Shown: piece by piece, positions 1 to 11,622 of the stretch
Position numbering within the stretch: position 1 is the first letter of the stretch
Layout of the letters: each line of letters opens with the position of its first letter
From: Pycnopodia helianthoides
Taxonomy: Eukaryota; Echinodermata; Asteroidea; Forcipulatida; Asteriidae
Assembly: GCA_032158295.1 (NCBI GenBank)
Contig: CM063244.1
Coordinates: 4,034,510 to 4,098,509 of the forward strand
Length of the DNA stretch: 64,000 nt
Direction: 5' to 3'
Program-made: the position numbers and the translations under genes
The notes under the pieces: model-generated
What the model was told of the DNA's origin: nothing
What the model saw: the letters and a program-made list of their open reading frames with translations, nothing else
Database searches by the model: none

Positions 1-125
1 TCAGGGTGACTCACTGCAGGTCATTCATCACTTTGGTGCAGAAGTGTAGAAACATGTGTGTGTTTGAATTATGTGATTAACCTTAAAAGACTCTTCAGGA
101 TTTCATCAAGAAAATATGAGTAGGA

Positions 126-300
126 TTTGAAGCTTTGCATGGTGGAAGTATAACTAGGAGAGGTTTGCGGTGACACCATGTTAAAATCTCTTTTGAGAAG
201 TGTTGGTTATGAAAAGAACCTGTTGGTTAACGACTCAACGTTTCGATTAGTATGCTCAGATCTTCTTCAAGAAAATATGGTAAGAAAAGGACCTGATGGA
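126..300. repeat. Diverged family J fragment
   Basis: TTTGAAGCTTTGCATGGTGG, AAATCTCTTTTGAGA and CAACGTTTCGATTAGTATGC are in the same order as in the 54.9 kb element read on the other strand. Confidence 0.5.
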
Positions 301-1604
301 AGGACTCATACTAGAGATTGACACATTTTCATGTGAGTTTAATGTGACCCCTGTCTGTGAAGGCCACACAGGTTAGAAAGTACAAACCTGTCTAAACACA
401 AGGACCTGACTCAGTGTTTGATCACCTTGTATGTGTCTCAACCTTGAAAAGTATGATCACATGACCTTTATGCCACTGTAGTTTACTACTGGGTGGTTAT
501 CGAATCATGTACGATAATGAGAAAAACAGCCTAGTATGGTTTCTATGTTATCAAATGTCAACAAACTTTTTGTTTAATAATGTAAAAAAAAAAAAAATTA
601 TGACAAATTAATATGGCTGTTTTTATTTTGAAGAATTTTGTTGAAATAGAATCTAAAAAGAAAAATTTGATTTCATAGAAAATTATAGTCTTCATTCAAG
701 TTGTTTTCTCTTTTTTAAAGATTAGAGCTTGCCGTGATTTTGGCACATCAAGCAAAACAAATACAAAAGCAGAGCTCAAAATAATTTGTCTTCTGATATA
801 AAAATGCTGCTAACTGCATATTGTACAATGCACAGTTATTGAAATAATTATTTCTGTCATTTGGTCATCTTTTAGGCTATATAGTTATCTTGCGATACGC
901 TAGCTCCACTGGGAAGAACTTTTCTCTAAGATCGTTTAAAGAAACAAAACTGACAGAATGTTTCCTTATCTTTTTAATGTCTCACAGGATTACACTGATG
1001 GGGTGTGATGTAAGTGATATTTGAAATTTAAATGTTGTCAAATGTATAGCTACATGCAGGCACAATAAGCCATTTTTAAGGTATGGCCGACACATTATTA
1101 CGTCACTATTTAGGTTTGGGTAAATTTGTCTGTAAACACCCAAACCGAACACAGTGCACTCCTACAGTGTCCGCCATATCTCAAAAAGGCTAATGTAGTT
1201 TTTTAAAAGATCCACAAGATCGCTGAGATCCTGAGTGAAGCATTTGAAGTACTTGGATCCTGTTTATCTTTGATGTACCTTTCAAATGTCTTACACAGTC
1301 TCACCTTTTGGTGGAGAATCTCTCATGTAATTCACACTGAACACCTGAATATCACAAGAGATGTGTTCATTTGAGTGCATCTAGTCCTGGCTTGTATTAC
1401 CATGGAGGAAGGAACGATGGTATTACCGTCTCAGTTCAATCATCACCCATAAAGCTACAAACCAACAGTTTAATTCATTCCTCGGCATCTGATACAAGAT
1501 GCCGAGGAATGTACACAAGCAGTTTGAAGAAGGAAATAAGAACCACATGGATAACTTTGAAAAGTCTGTTAAAATGTGTCAGTATTTATCTTAATATACA
1601 GATT

Positions 1605-1680
1605 CAGGCCTTAGACATTATACTTGGAGAGGCAATGGAGGCAATGGCTTCCTTGACCATTGTCTTGGTGCCCCTATAAA
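1605..1680 (+). repeat. Partial family G fragment
   Basis: It matches the left two-thirds of family G (CAGGCCTTAGA, GGAGGCAATGGC, TTGGTGCCCCTA), with no right end. Confidence 0.5.
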
Positions 1681-2754
1681 ATGTTCCAGTTGAAATAAAA
1701 AATGTTTTAAATATTTTTTATAAAGGTGTCCTTTACTGAGGACTAATTTGGTTGCGGTTTTATGCTCGGGTCTGTAGTTTGTGAATCAGTGAGACAAGGA
1801 TCATATTAGTCCACTCTTATTACCTGAAAATAGAAGCTTTTTATGTGATTTTTTTTTTTTTTTACATTTTCGATTGAAGAATGTCTATTTCGGGGGTAAC
1901 AGGCACACATGCAGAGAGGCCAACTCTCCCTGATTCTGTAGAAAGTTTCCTGAAAATAAACCAATCTTTCCATGTTCCGATGAACAAGTTTGAAAATCTC
2001 CCTGATTATGGAAACTTTTTTCCATTTATGTTGAATGCAATTCTAATTATTGCCCTGATTGTTGTACAAAATCTTCCTGATTGCAAGATGCATAGGTTGG
2101 CAGCTCTGTACATGGAAGTACTCCAACACACCCGTAAATCTGTGGACCCCAATTTTTCCAAAAATTGTGTATGTTTTGTGTGTTGACTTGTAATAAACCA
2201 TGACAATTTAAAATTGACATTGTCAAAATATAAATAGTTGCCTTTTACAGACAAGTCCAACTTTTTATAGAATGATCTAAAGTTAAGCCAATGATAAGCT
2301 GTAGTGTTTTTTTTTTTTAAATATGTAAATCTAGCTTGCTGAAACAAGAGGTATTGCTTTTGTTTGTAGGGACAAAAATACCTTTCTTGTATTGAGGAAG
2401 TGGGTACACTGGATGACTAAGAAGTGACACATTGCTCTCTTCAATGTTTTACCAGCAGTTGTCCTTGTTCATTTCGTAGGACATTCATTTCATTGCTGGT
2501 CATCACCAGCTGCCTGTGGCTGCCCTTTTCATCTTTTGTGTCCACCTCAAAAGAGATTGCCAAAGAGTTTACCTCAAGCCTTTGACTTCCTCACTCCACT
2601 GTGGCTTAAGACCACTCTTGTCATTCAAGTCTGCCCTCTCAACCCTTCTAGTGTGGCCAACCTGCTGGGGGTTGGTTATATAATATAGTCAGTGATTTTC
2701 TTGTATTCTTGTGGACATAAAATGTATTCACTGACTCTGTCTGGAGGCTTTACT

Positions 2755-3087
2755 TGGCCAAAATAAAAAATAAAACATGTTTAGCGTCCTGCCTTTTTGT
2801 AAAAGAGGAGGAGGCGGGGCCCCCCTTTTTAAATTTTTTAAATGTCCGCCTGACACATTTTTCTAGACAACTGGCCGGGCTATTTTTGAAAGATGGTTGC
2901 CAGTTTTTTTCTGCGAGTTTTTTCGATGTGCGATTGTCAAAAATACGATGTTTATGTTTTTTTGAATCAATTTTTGTTGTCAGAGATCGTAAAAATGGAT
3001 CCTTTAAAAAGAAAAAAAAAAAAAGGAGGCGGCCTCTAAAAAGGAAGCGGGTGGGGACGAACATGTTTTTTATTTGATTTGGCCTTA
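2755..3087 (+). mobile_element. Miniature element, family H (TAAGGCCAAAT), copy 1
   Basis: TGGCCAAAATAAAAAATAAA at the left mirrors TTTTTTATTTGATTTGGCC at the right. Both strands have A/T runs that make long open frames without protein likeness. Relatives lie at 8.3 and 45.8 kb. Confidence 0.65.
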
Positions 3088-3393
3088 ATTTACTCGGGAG
3101 CTGAGCATTGCGTGCTCATTTAAACCATCAGTTCGAATTTAGTTTTGAGTTTGTTCATAGGTAAGCATGTGGTCAGTTGCTTCTATTGGCTTAGCAAACT
3201 GCATTAAACTCAAATAGACAGGGGGTAATGCTTGAGAGAGTTTTATTAGTCATCTTTTACTTGTTAACACATTATTCAAGCAATTAATGGGAACAACTAA
3301 ATCTAACTGAATTACTCAAACTGGACAGTATAGTTGTTCAGCTTCATGTTTGATGAGTCTTGCTTCATTTTGTCGTTGGTCAAGCTTGTACCA

Positions 3394-3490
3394 AGATAAG
3401 TATTGTTTGAAGCTTTGCATGGTGTGGAAAAATAGGAAGAAACTATAAATAAATAGTAAACTTACAGGTACAACCATGTGTAAATCATGG
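3394..3490. repeat. Family J fragment without insertion
   Basis: TTTGAAGCTTTGCATGGTGT leads, without interruption, into AAATAGTAAACTTACAGGTA and CAACCATGTGTAAATC. It matches the reverse complement of the sequence flanking element K at 54.9 kb. Confidence 0.65.
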
Positions 3491-5031
3491 GTATTTCAAT
3501 TCCATTGTCACAAATAATTGTAATATATTGTTTGTTTCATTTCCAGACAATTTCTGGATAGAAATATTAATTTTCAAACGCCTCCAATTTCTAAGATTTG
3601 TTGAGTACAGTGCCATTTAGCATTGATGCTGTGCCCAGACAATACAAACCTGCATGCTCTGGTGAGTATCAGCCATGCACAAACGTTTGACAAAAATAAC
3701 ACATCTATTATAAATGATGTCTGAACTGTATCATTGCTGAATTCCTCAGTGGCAACATACTGTGAAGTCATTCTTCTTGTTTTTCCAGTTCTTCCATTAA
3801 ACAGCTGTCAATGGAATGCGGAAAGATTTATGGAGCCCGTTGTTGCGTAATCAGCAATTTCTACTAACATCAAAGCCTCTTATATTGGTCATTAAACGAA
3901 ATAATTACACAAAAAAATGTCCGCATTTAACATGGAACTCCTTTGTTACTCTGGAGTTGTTTTGTTTCTTGGCTTTACTTTGTGAGCCACAACAGGGCAG
4001 GCACTCTGATTGCTGCATGGACCAATTCTGGACAAACCTTTTCTGCCACATTGCTGGTTGGGGTTAGGTTCTTCCGTCACTTTCTCCTTTCATTCTCTTC
4101 TGTCATTCTTGAAGAAGGAAGACGGAGGTTGCCTGTCTGAGTCTCCAAGTACCTGTGTTTTGGCAGAGGTACAAATTAATGAGTGAATATTTAACTTTAA
4201 GATGAAGATTACCTAAAAACATTTTCATAAGGATATAACACTTTTGATTCCCCTGCATTAGGCATGGAATTTATACTTGTGAAGGGCTAAGGCTGTTTCA
4301 TTTCCAGACAATTTCTGGATTTAAGGAAATTGTATCAAACAGCTCTTTTCTTTCGGATTTGGAAAAGAGTATCGCTGAAAAAAGAAAGAAAAAAAAAAAA
4401 AAGAAGGATATTTGTCCTTGGGCGTTAGAAAAAGTTAAAAATACAAGGCAAAAAAAACCAACAAACCATTGGTTTCGACCACGTGTAGCCATGTGTGATT
4501 TGCATGGGGTTAAGGATGAGGCAAACATGTTTCTGGTCTGGGTCGGCAAAGTGCGTCCCAGACTTGCTGCTGACAAACCGCCACTTACAAATGAATTTTC
4601 TGCAGTGATCATGCCCTCTACTGATAGTTAGAAGGTCTTGTACCTAGACTCGGGTCGTGTCCAATTTTAGCAACACCCTTAGCAACACTCGTAGCTGTAG
4701 CCATAGCCCCCAATTTGGTCACGGCCTTACTAAAGGCATGTGACCCAGGTTGAAAAACAATGTGTTACATGTGGTTGAATTAAAAATGGAAGCTGTGTCT
4801 AGTTCCGGCATTTTCAGGATAATGGAGCAGTAACATGCTAGCATACCTGCATTTTGCAATTGTATTTATTTTCTTGAAGACAATGGGAACCAATTATGAA
4901 TTTCCTTGTCAGCTGGATACATTTTTATTTATCTTTTCAATAGAGTAGATAACTCACTACCAAAACGATACAGGCTTCCATGAATTAAAGAGACGCCCAT
5001 TTAGGAATCTCTGCCTAGTCTAGCTTAAATG

Positions 5032-5425
5032 TTAAAGGAACATTACAGAATTGGTTTTTGCTAACAAAACAGTTGCTGGCAGTGTAAGTACTTATGTAAT
5101 CCACCATATACATAAACTGACAAACCTGTAGAAGTTTGAGATCGATCGGCCATCTGGGTCACGAGAAAATAGTGAAAAACCGATTACACATTTGCATGAA
5201 ATCATATAGATTCAACAAATGAATAAAACGCTCACTGAGCGATAAACTCCAATCGGAAAATTAGTTTATTCATTCCTTATCGAATATGGCTTTTCAGACA
5301 GAAATATTTCAAGGGATGTTTTCTACTATCAACATTATTAGACCGTGTAAGTTTTATGTAAATCTGTGATCAAAAAGTATATTTCTACAAGTTTTGTTAT
5401 GACCAATTCTGTAATGTTCCTTTAA
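5032..5425 (+). mobile_element. Miniature TIR transposon, family A (AGGAACATTACAG), copy 1
   Basis: The ends TTAAAGGAACATTACAG and CTGTAATGTTCCTTTAA are perfect inverted repeats (about 24 bp in all, including AATTGG). The 394 bp have no coding capacity. Copies about 85-95% alike by eye occur at 19.8, 42.0, 42.5 and 46.4 kb. The TTAA at both ends would fit a TTAA-target element such as piggyBac, but a TA target is equally possible. Confidence 0.85.
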
Positions 5426-7420
5426 CAATGTAGTCACATAAATGTGTTAAGTTTAGTTTCACTTCCAAGAAGAAGAGATGAAAAAGCAGTAAGTCTCTAT
5501 CATCGAGACATCATCCCAGCTGTACATGACATGTCTCATGCCAATGTACATGTCTAATGGCAATTGTTCTCTCCAAATGTAATGATACATAGTTTATCTA
5601 CCCAACCAAAACATGTTGGCGTTGAGATTAATAGACTTTGAATGGACCAGCAACCAGTGACCATGGAGGGAGGAAGTGACTCATGTTTTCATTAGCTCAA
5701 AACATTTATCCTTTGGATGGGAAACATTTTCAGTTGGTTTAGGAAGCTTGTTTATTCATGGTGTACAGTGTGTCATACTGTTGTTTGCCAAAATCTGCCT
5801 GTTTATGTTTCCCCAAAGCAAATACAGATAAAACCTTTATCTTTTTAAACCTTCTCTTGATTGGTCTGCATAAAATGTCTGAGCACCCAATCATAGAGAA
5901 AGGAGACCCAACCGAGTACATACAATTCAGAGGCACCCATTGAAGGGATCCCTTTGCCAACTTAGGTGTTGCCAGCTTTGGCTTTGATCATGGAGGAAGG
6001 AAACCTTTAATCAACAAGGATCAAAAGACACGAATTTGAAGCACCAAATCATTAAAGGAATGTGGACAGTTACACCGTTAACAAAGTAACAGTAGTGGCT
6101 CATTATTTTTAGGGACCAGACCTCATTCCCTTCTAGTGTTATTTTAGTATGACAGCTATAGGCATATAAGATAAACCAGTACACAGTCTTATAGGTCTAG
6201 ACTGTCTACTAACCTCTACACAATGATCCACTGCCCATTAAATGGTTCAGTAAATTCAATAGTCAGTATACTGCAACATACACCCGCTGGATTTAATTTA
6301 TACAAGGCCTGTGAGTGTGAGAGATGCAGTCAATCATTGGTGTATGTGGGTTTGGTTGTCATACCCTGAAGATTAGAAAGAAGCATCTGATGTTGACAGA
6401 AGCTACAGCTGATAACATTCAGGCACAGAGATGGAGCTTTCATTAACACTGGCGTGTCTGAAACAACATCCACTCCATATAACTGTATTGGTCTGAACTA
6501 TTTTTGTTTGGTCTGCATCAGAGTTAAGGATTGGTGTTCAAGGAGTCCTTGCTAGAGATCATTGCTGAATCCTGTATTTTCAGATTGGGATCCATTTTAT
6601 GTTCTTTAGAGAACTTGTCTTGCTATATAGTATTTGTTCTACTGCCGCGGAGTAGATTTTCGGGTAATCCATTTTGATGAAAAGAAAATGATGACAAGAT
6701 GGTCAGAGTTTTGTAGCTCAATACTGAAGACATTGTACTTGTAAAAAACCTTCATCTAAATCAATCAGAATCATGTGTTTATTTGTGCTTCAGCAGATTC
6801 CTAGACCTGTTTAGTGTCTCCAGGGATAAACATTTATGCACTGTTAAAAATTGACAGGGCTACCTACCTTTCAAGTAAATAATTTGTGAGTAGAGTACCT
6901 GTAGACATTCAAACACTTAAAGTTGTATGGCCTTGGATACTTCATGTTGTTTGTAGGCATAATGGCAAGAACAAGGCAGGTCTTGTGTTGGCCAATGTGT
7001 GTGGTAGACCCATTAAAACATTCCTTTCGGCTGTGGCCAATGCTGGTACAAAAAAATGTGTGTTGAGGTTGGATGGATGGAATTGGTGCAGTGTTCCTTG
7101 TGGTTTACAACAAAGGTGTGGGGGATTCCAGTTATTTGCACTTGATGTAATTGGGGGGTAACCCCCAATAGACTTGGGTACTTGGCCATAAGATGTTGTT
7201 CTTCTGAGATGGAGCGACTGGAAATTGTCCAACTGGATAAGAGTTTGGGTTTGCATGATATAGGAATTCTTATAATGTGCCTGTTATTCTGAGCACACAA
7301 ACAACAATAAACCCATAAAGTCTGTTACATTTGGTAATGACGTACATAGATCATAATTTGAAATTCTAAAAAGCCTAGGCTGGTACATGTATGATCATTT
7401 TACAGTATTGTTCATTTGTT

Positions 7421-7783
7421 TTAAAGGGAGGTTATACCTTTGGTAATTACTCCAAAAAATAAATGAACCCAAAAACTTATTTGGGAACTGGGGAGCTGTT
7501 GATATTGTAAAACATTGCTTGAAACAACTCCCTTTGAAGTAATGTAGTTTTGGAGAAAGAGGTAATTTTTCAGCCAAACATTTGAATCTGATGCCTTACA
7601 TCTGAAAGCACACAATTCTATGCAAGGGTGTTTTTTTTCTTGCATTATTTTCTTGCAACTTCAATGACCAATTAAGCCCAAATTTTCACAGGTTTGTTAT
7701 TTTATGCATAATGTCGGGAATAGGATCTCACAAAGGGAGGATACTGGTCCTTGACAATTACTAAAAGTATACCCTGCCTTTAA
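7421..7783 (+). mobile_element. Diverged family B relative
   Basis: It shares TTTGGTAATTACTC, GGGAGCTGTTGATA, the AAACATTG...CTCCCT core and a TTGACAATTACT...CCTTTAA right end with family B, with many substitutions. It is an old copy or a sister subfamily. Confidence 0.65.
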
Positions 7784-8260
7784 TAAGAAAAACAATTTCG
7801 GTACTATGTGATGGCCTGTGGGGTCAGTGGAATTAGCACCAGATGTAAAAATCTTGAAGATAACCATTTAATAAGTCTGACCTTGCCCATATACACCCTC
7901 TTGTTGTGATCTTAAATGAGCACAAATTAGCTGTGATGAAGAATAGCGGATTCTGACAGTCGGGGAATTAGCGGACGGCTATGAATCCCTGCAGCTGCAT
8001 ATGTGAGTAATCAATTTAGGTGCATTTCCAAAATGCTACAGGTTTGTAAGTAATTTCATGTTAATTAGTGTTTTCTGTGACGAGGCTGCTGCGGGCTCTT
8101 CTGCCATTGTGGGCTCTTTCGTAGTGTACAAGAGTGAGTCATGAGGCAGACAACTGCTCAATAACCCTCACAGTATATCACATTGCTGTCATGTTGTTGT
8201 TGGTCTCTTCAGGTCTGCAAGACCATAGAGAAAATATGGCAAGACAATTTAAATCTTGAA

Positions 8261-8594
8261 TAAGGCCAAATGAAAAAAAATGCCAGTTGATCGTCCCCTC
8301 CCTCGGCCTCATCCTTTTGAGGCCGCATCCTTTGTTTAAATTATTTTTTATTTTACCTTTTTTTTTCTCTCAAAAAGACCCATTTTTCTGTGTATTTTTC
8401 ATTAAACTTATCAATCTTTTAGAACTTGTAACTACAGAAAGTTAGTTGTGACGTTAAACTGAAGAATTGGTGGCCAGTTTGAATTAAAATGCTTGGCGGC
8501 CACCTTCGAAAGAAATAAAAAATAAAAAGGCCCTGATCCTCCTCTTTTTGAAAAAACATGGACAAACAACTGGTATTCTTTTTTACTTGGCCTA
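8261..8594 (+). mobile_element. Family H miniature element, copy 2
   Basis: It starts TAAGGCCAAATGAAAAAA and ends TTTTTTACTTGGCCTA. The interior has the same GGCCGCATCC and GATCCTCCTC blocks in diverged form. Confidence 0.6.
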
Positions 8595-9163
8595 AATGTA
8601 TACCTGTAGCAACGTTTTCCATATGTGGATGTAGGCCTACAGGAACAGTTATTCATACAAATTGAGTCATGTAAAAATTATTTTTTAAGAATAAGGTACT
8701 TACAACTGTTTATATCATGGGTCTGGCTTTCCGACAATAGACTGAATTTTGTTTCCTTCATATACCAACTTCATACAGGGCACAAGTAACTTGACTATGG
8801 ACTGAATTTTGTTGCCTTCGTCCTACCAACTTCATACAGTGTGTTCAAATTAAAAGGTTCCCACAAGTAACCTGACTATTATGGTTCGAGCATAGTTTGA
8901 GCGTGTACCTGACTGCACAGTCTCTAGAGTTTTAGGCCAAATTCAATACTGTAATTAAAAACACATGGAGATGTTTAGTTAAGGTTCCTCCATGGCTTGA
9001 AACCCCCAGTCATGTGCATAGTTTTATAAAGTGTGTCCTTGGCATTAGTTTATAATGTAATGAGATGACTTGATGAACCCTTAGTGAATACATGGTTGCA
9101 GGATACACACAAACTCAATTAATTCTCCAGGCTGGTGGGACTGCATTTACATGTACCACCAAG

Positions 9164-9235
9164 CATCATCATCATCATCATCATCATCATAATCATATAG
9201 CGCTCCCCTCCATTGCCTGTACGATATGACCAGGA
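9164..9235 (-). repeat. (ATC)n run with SINE/LINE-like tail
   Basis: Nine ATC units are followed by ATAATCATATAGCGCTC. The reverse strand reads GAGCGCTATATGATTATGATG, resembling the SINE tail. It may be a short tail-only fragment. Confidence 0.35.
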
Positions 9236-9487
9236 ATAAAACAAAATGTCTGTCAAAACTGTCAGCTATTATGATTTGTTAAGCTTTGCTACTATGGATC
9301 AAGAGCTAACAAAGTTTCTTTTGACTCTTAGTGGCCAGTCAGCCATTCCGTTCACAATGCCAGCCATTCACAGGTTCTGGGTGGCTTTTATTTTATTTAC
9401 ATGTGGGCGACTTGGCCAGGATATTAGTTGTGTGCTGTTTAAGCCTTTCAAGGCAAGGTGAGTGGTCTTATAACCAACACCCCCCCC

Positions 9488-9517
9488 CCTGCCACCACCA
9501 CCACCACCACCACCACT
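9488..9517 (+). repeat. (CCA)n microsatellite
   Basis: A C run is followed by about eight CAC units. Confidence 0.8.
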
Positions 9518-10136
9518 GCCACACAAACACACCTTAGATTTGGGGTCTTTGTCACCCGCTCACAACCTATTGTACATTGAAGGCTTGAATGTATTGCAGA
9601 AGCAAAATTTGTGTTTAGGTTGATATACATAGATGCACTGTCAGGTGACTACATCACTTAGGCTTGTAATGCAAGCTTAGTGCCAGTTCCTGTTAACATT
9701 GTGTTGGATTCGACCATGGATTAACTTGATCTAACAATGGCCTGCAATGACTTGAACCTACATGGTATATGACACTGACAGAAACAGTGTACAGTGGTAC
9801 AGAAGCTGTCCTTTCAGTTGATGCTCTTCATGTAAGTTCTGTTTCTCTATCGCTTGTGTACATGCAATGAATCCACCACAGATCCAATTTAAAAACTGCT
9901 CCAGGCGAGGATTTTACATAAATATAATTGCAGGTCAGTAAGACCATGGAGGAAGGGTAAGACTGTGTAGGGTGCTTTCTTTTTACCATATTCAAGTGCA
10001 CTGCATGACTTGAGTAGGTTTTGAATGAATTGAGTCAGGTGCTACATGTAACTGCTTTTTTTCTATTGTACATTCCAATCTCATATGTTTGTGGGTGCTG
10101 CTTTTACCTTTTAATCTCACAAAAGGTTTGTCACCT

Positions 10137-10334
10137 GGGCCCAATTTCATAGAGCTGTTTAAACAGAAAATATTGCTTAACAATGGTCCGCTAAGCATTT
10201 AAGGGCAGGACACCAGCCACAATTTGTGCATGTGACATGGTAGTTTAGCTGGTGACCTTATATTCTGGTAGGCATAATGTTGTTGTTCTTAGCTCCTTTT
10301 TGTGCTTTAAAAGCAGGTCTATGAAGTTGGGCCC
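10137..10334 (+). mobile_element. Miniature TIR transposon, family E (GGGCCCAATTTCAT), copy 1
   Basis: It runs from GGGCCCAATTTCATAGAGCT to a reverse copy ending GAAGTTGGGCCC. The interior has GCTTAACAATGGTCCGCTAA. It is non-coding. Confidence 0.8.
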
Positions 10335-10557
10335 TGTTCTTGAGATGTTCCTATAACCCTGAATGTTCATTTGTACATGTATATGATATGTACATGTATA
10401 TACAACTATTACGTGTTGTCATCTGCAGTTCCCTTGTTTTGACTAATATTTTTTAGAAGGCTTGTTGTAATGTCACAGATATAGGCTGTGAAAGTAGTGT
10501 GTCTTGTGGTTATTTGTTTTCATGAATCTCCTGAGTGTTGTTTCATTAGACTAAAGC

Positions 10558-10759
10558 CGTGTTCGCACTGGACTTATTTTGGGTAAACTAACCGAGCAAA
10601 TGGGGGAACTTAACCATTTTAAGTCCAATGCGAACAGCCCAGGAAGTTTCCCTCCCAGGTAACTTACCCGACCCGAATGGGTAGTTTAACCAACCCACCT
10701 CTGCCTGGTTAAATTGACCTGGTCAGTTTAACCGAGCGGGAAAGTCCAGTGCGAACACG
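10558..10759. mobile_element. Element L, 202-bp TIR element
   Basis: CGTGTTCGCACTGGACTT and its exact reverse complement bound 202 bp. An internal partial copy (AAGTCCAATGCGAACAG) lies near 10622. The interior is rich in TTTAACC/GGGTAAA. No target duplication is evident. Confidence 0.7.
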
Positions 10760-10772
10760 ATCTGGGTAAAAG

Positions 10773-11622
10773 GGGTTGTTCTAAAACCCCCTCGACCCCC
10801 TCGACCCCCACGACCCACGACCCCCTCGACCCCCTCGACCCCTCGACTTATGCTCGCATTTTGCGCGATTTTTGCGCGATTTTTGTTTTCTGTACATCAA
10901 AATTGCCACAGCACACAATCTCAGCCAATCACGCACAAAATGTTGTATGCTAACCATGCCTCGCACATCGATCACACAGCGTACGAGTTGCGCCTCCCAC
11001 ACGTACATAATGCACACGAAGCAAACTGCGCGTGATTGGCTGAGATCGGGTCCTGTGGCAATTTTGGTGTACAGAAAAAAAATCGCGGCATTTCCACGCG
11101 TATCTCTTGGCCGACCCGAGCCTGAATAAGATTATATCCCAACTGGGAACCTACGTTTACCGCCCGAGTACGATCACGGCCAACTCATTACGTGATAATC
11201 AGGCAGACCCATTTCCGGCTGATCGCTCCCGTCCTGTGTCAACAATCATTAATTGTACTATGCGGAGCTCGAGGTTGTAGACCCGACCGACCATGGCCCA
11301 CACGTGTTTTGGCGTTCGTCAGTCTCCCACACTACCCCCGGCCTACTGAGCTCGTACACCGTAACGAGCATGATCGGTGTGCACGTGACGTGCGGTTGGT
11401 CGGTGTGTACTACGTGTGTTGGTCAGCAGGTCGTCGGAAGGAAGTCGCGTCGCCTGTTCTTTGGATCACACGCTGTGAATCCTAAATCGGGGACTTAATT
11501 CTTACTCCGCCGTACAGCGATGTTTTATGAATTCGGAATTGGGACACGTTTCGATTACGGGGCGGACGTCGAGGGTCGAGGGGTCGTGGGTCGTGGGGGT
11601 CGAGGGGGTTTTAGAACAACCC
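10773..11622. mobile_element. 850-bp inverted-repeat element with 9-bp target duplication
   Basis: The outer 28 bp (GGGTTGTTCTAAAACCCCCT, then CGACCCCC) are perfectly inverted. They continue into CGACCCCCT short repeats of unequal number in the two arms. GGGTAAAAG flanks both sides (10764-10772, 11623-11631). An inner inverted pair (TGTACATCAAAATTGCCACA near 10900; GGCAATTTTGGTGTACAG near 11060) gives a nested palindrome. It is GC-rich without a transposase. A 9-bp duplication and long arms fit Mutator-like elements; that is inference. Confidence 0.75.

Noticed and set aside
6886..7161. 91-codon open frame
   Set aside because: No domain, splice partner or codon signal was seen. An overlapping minus-strand frame is equally long.
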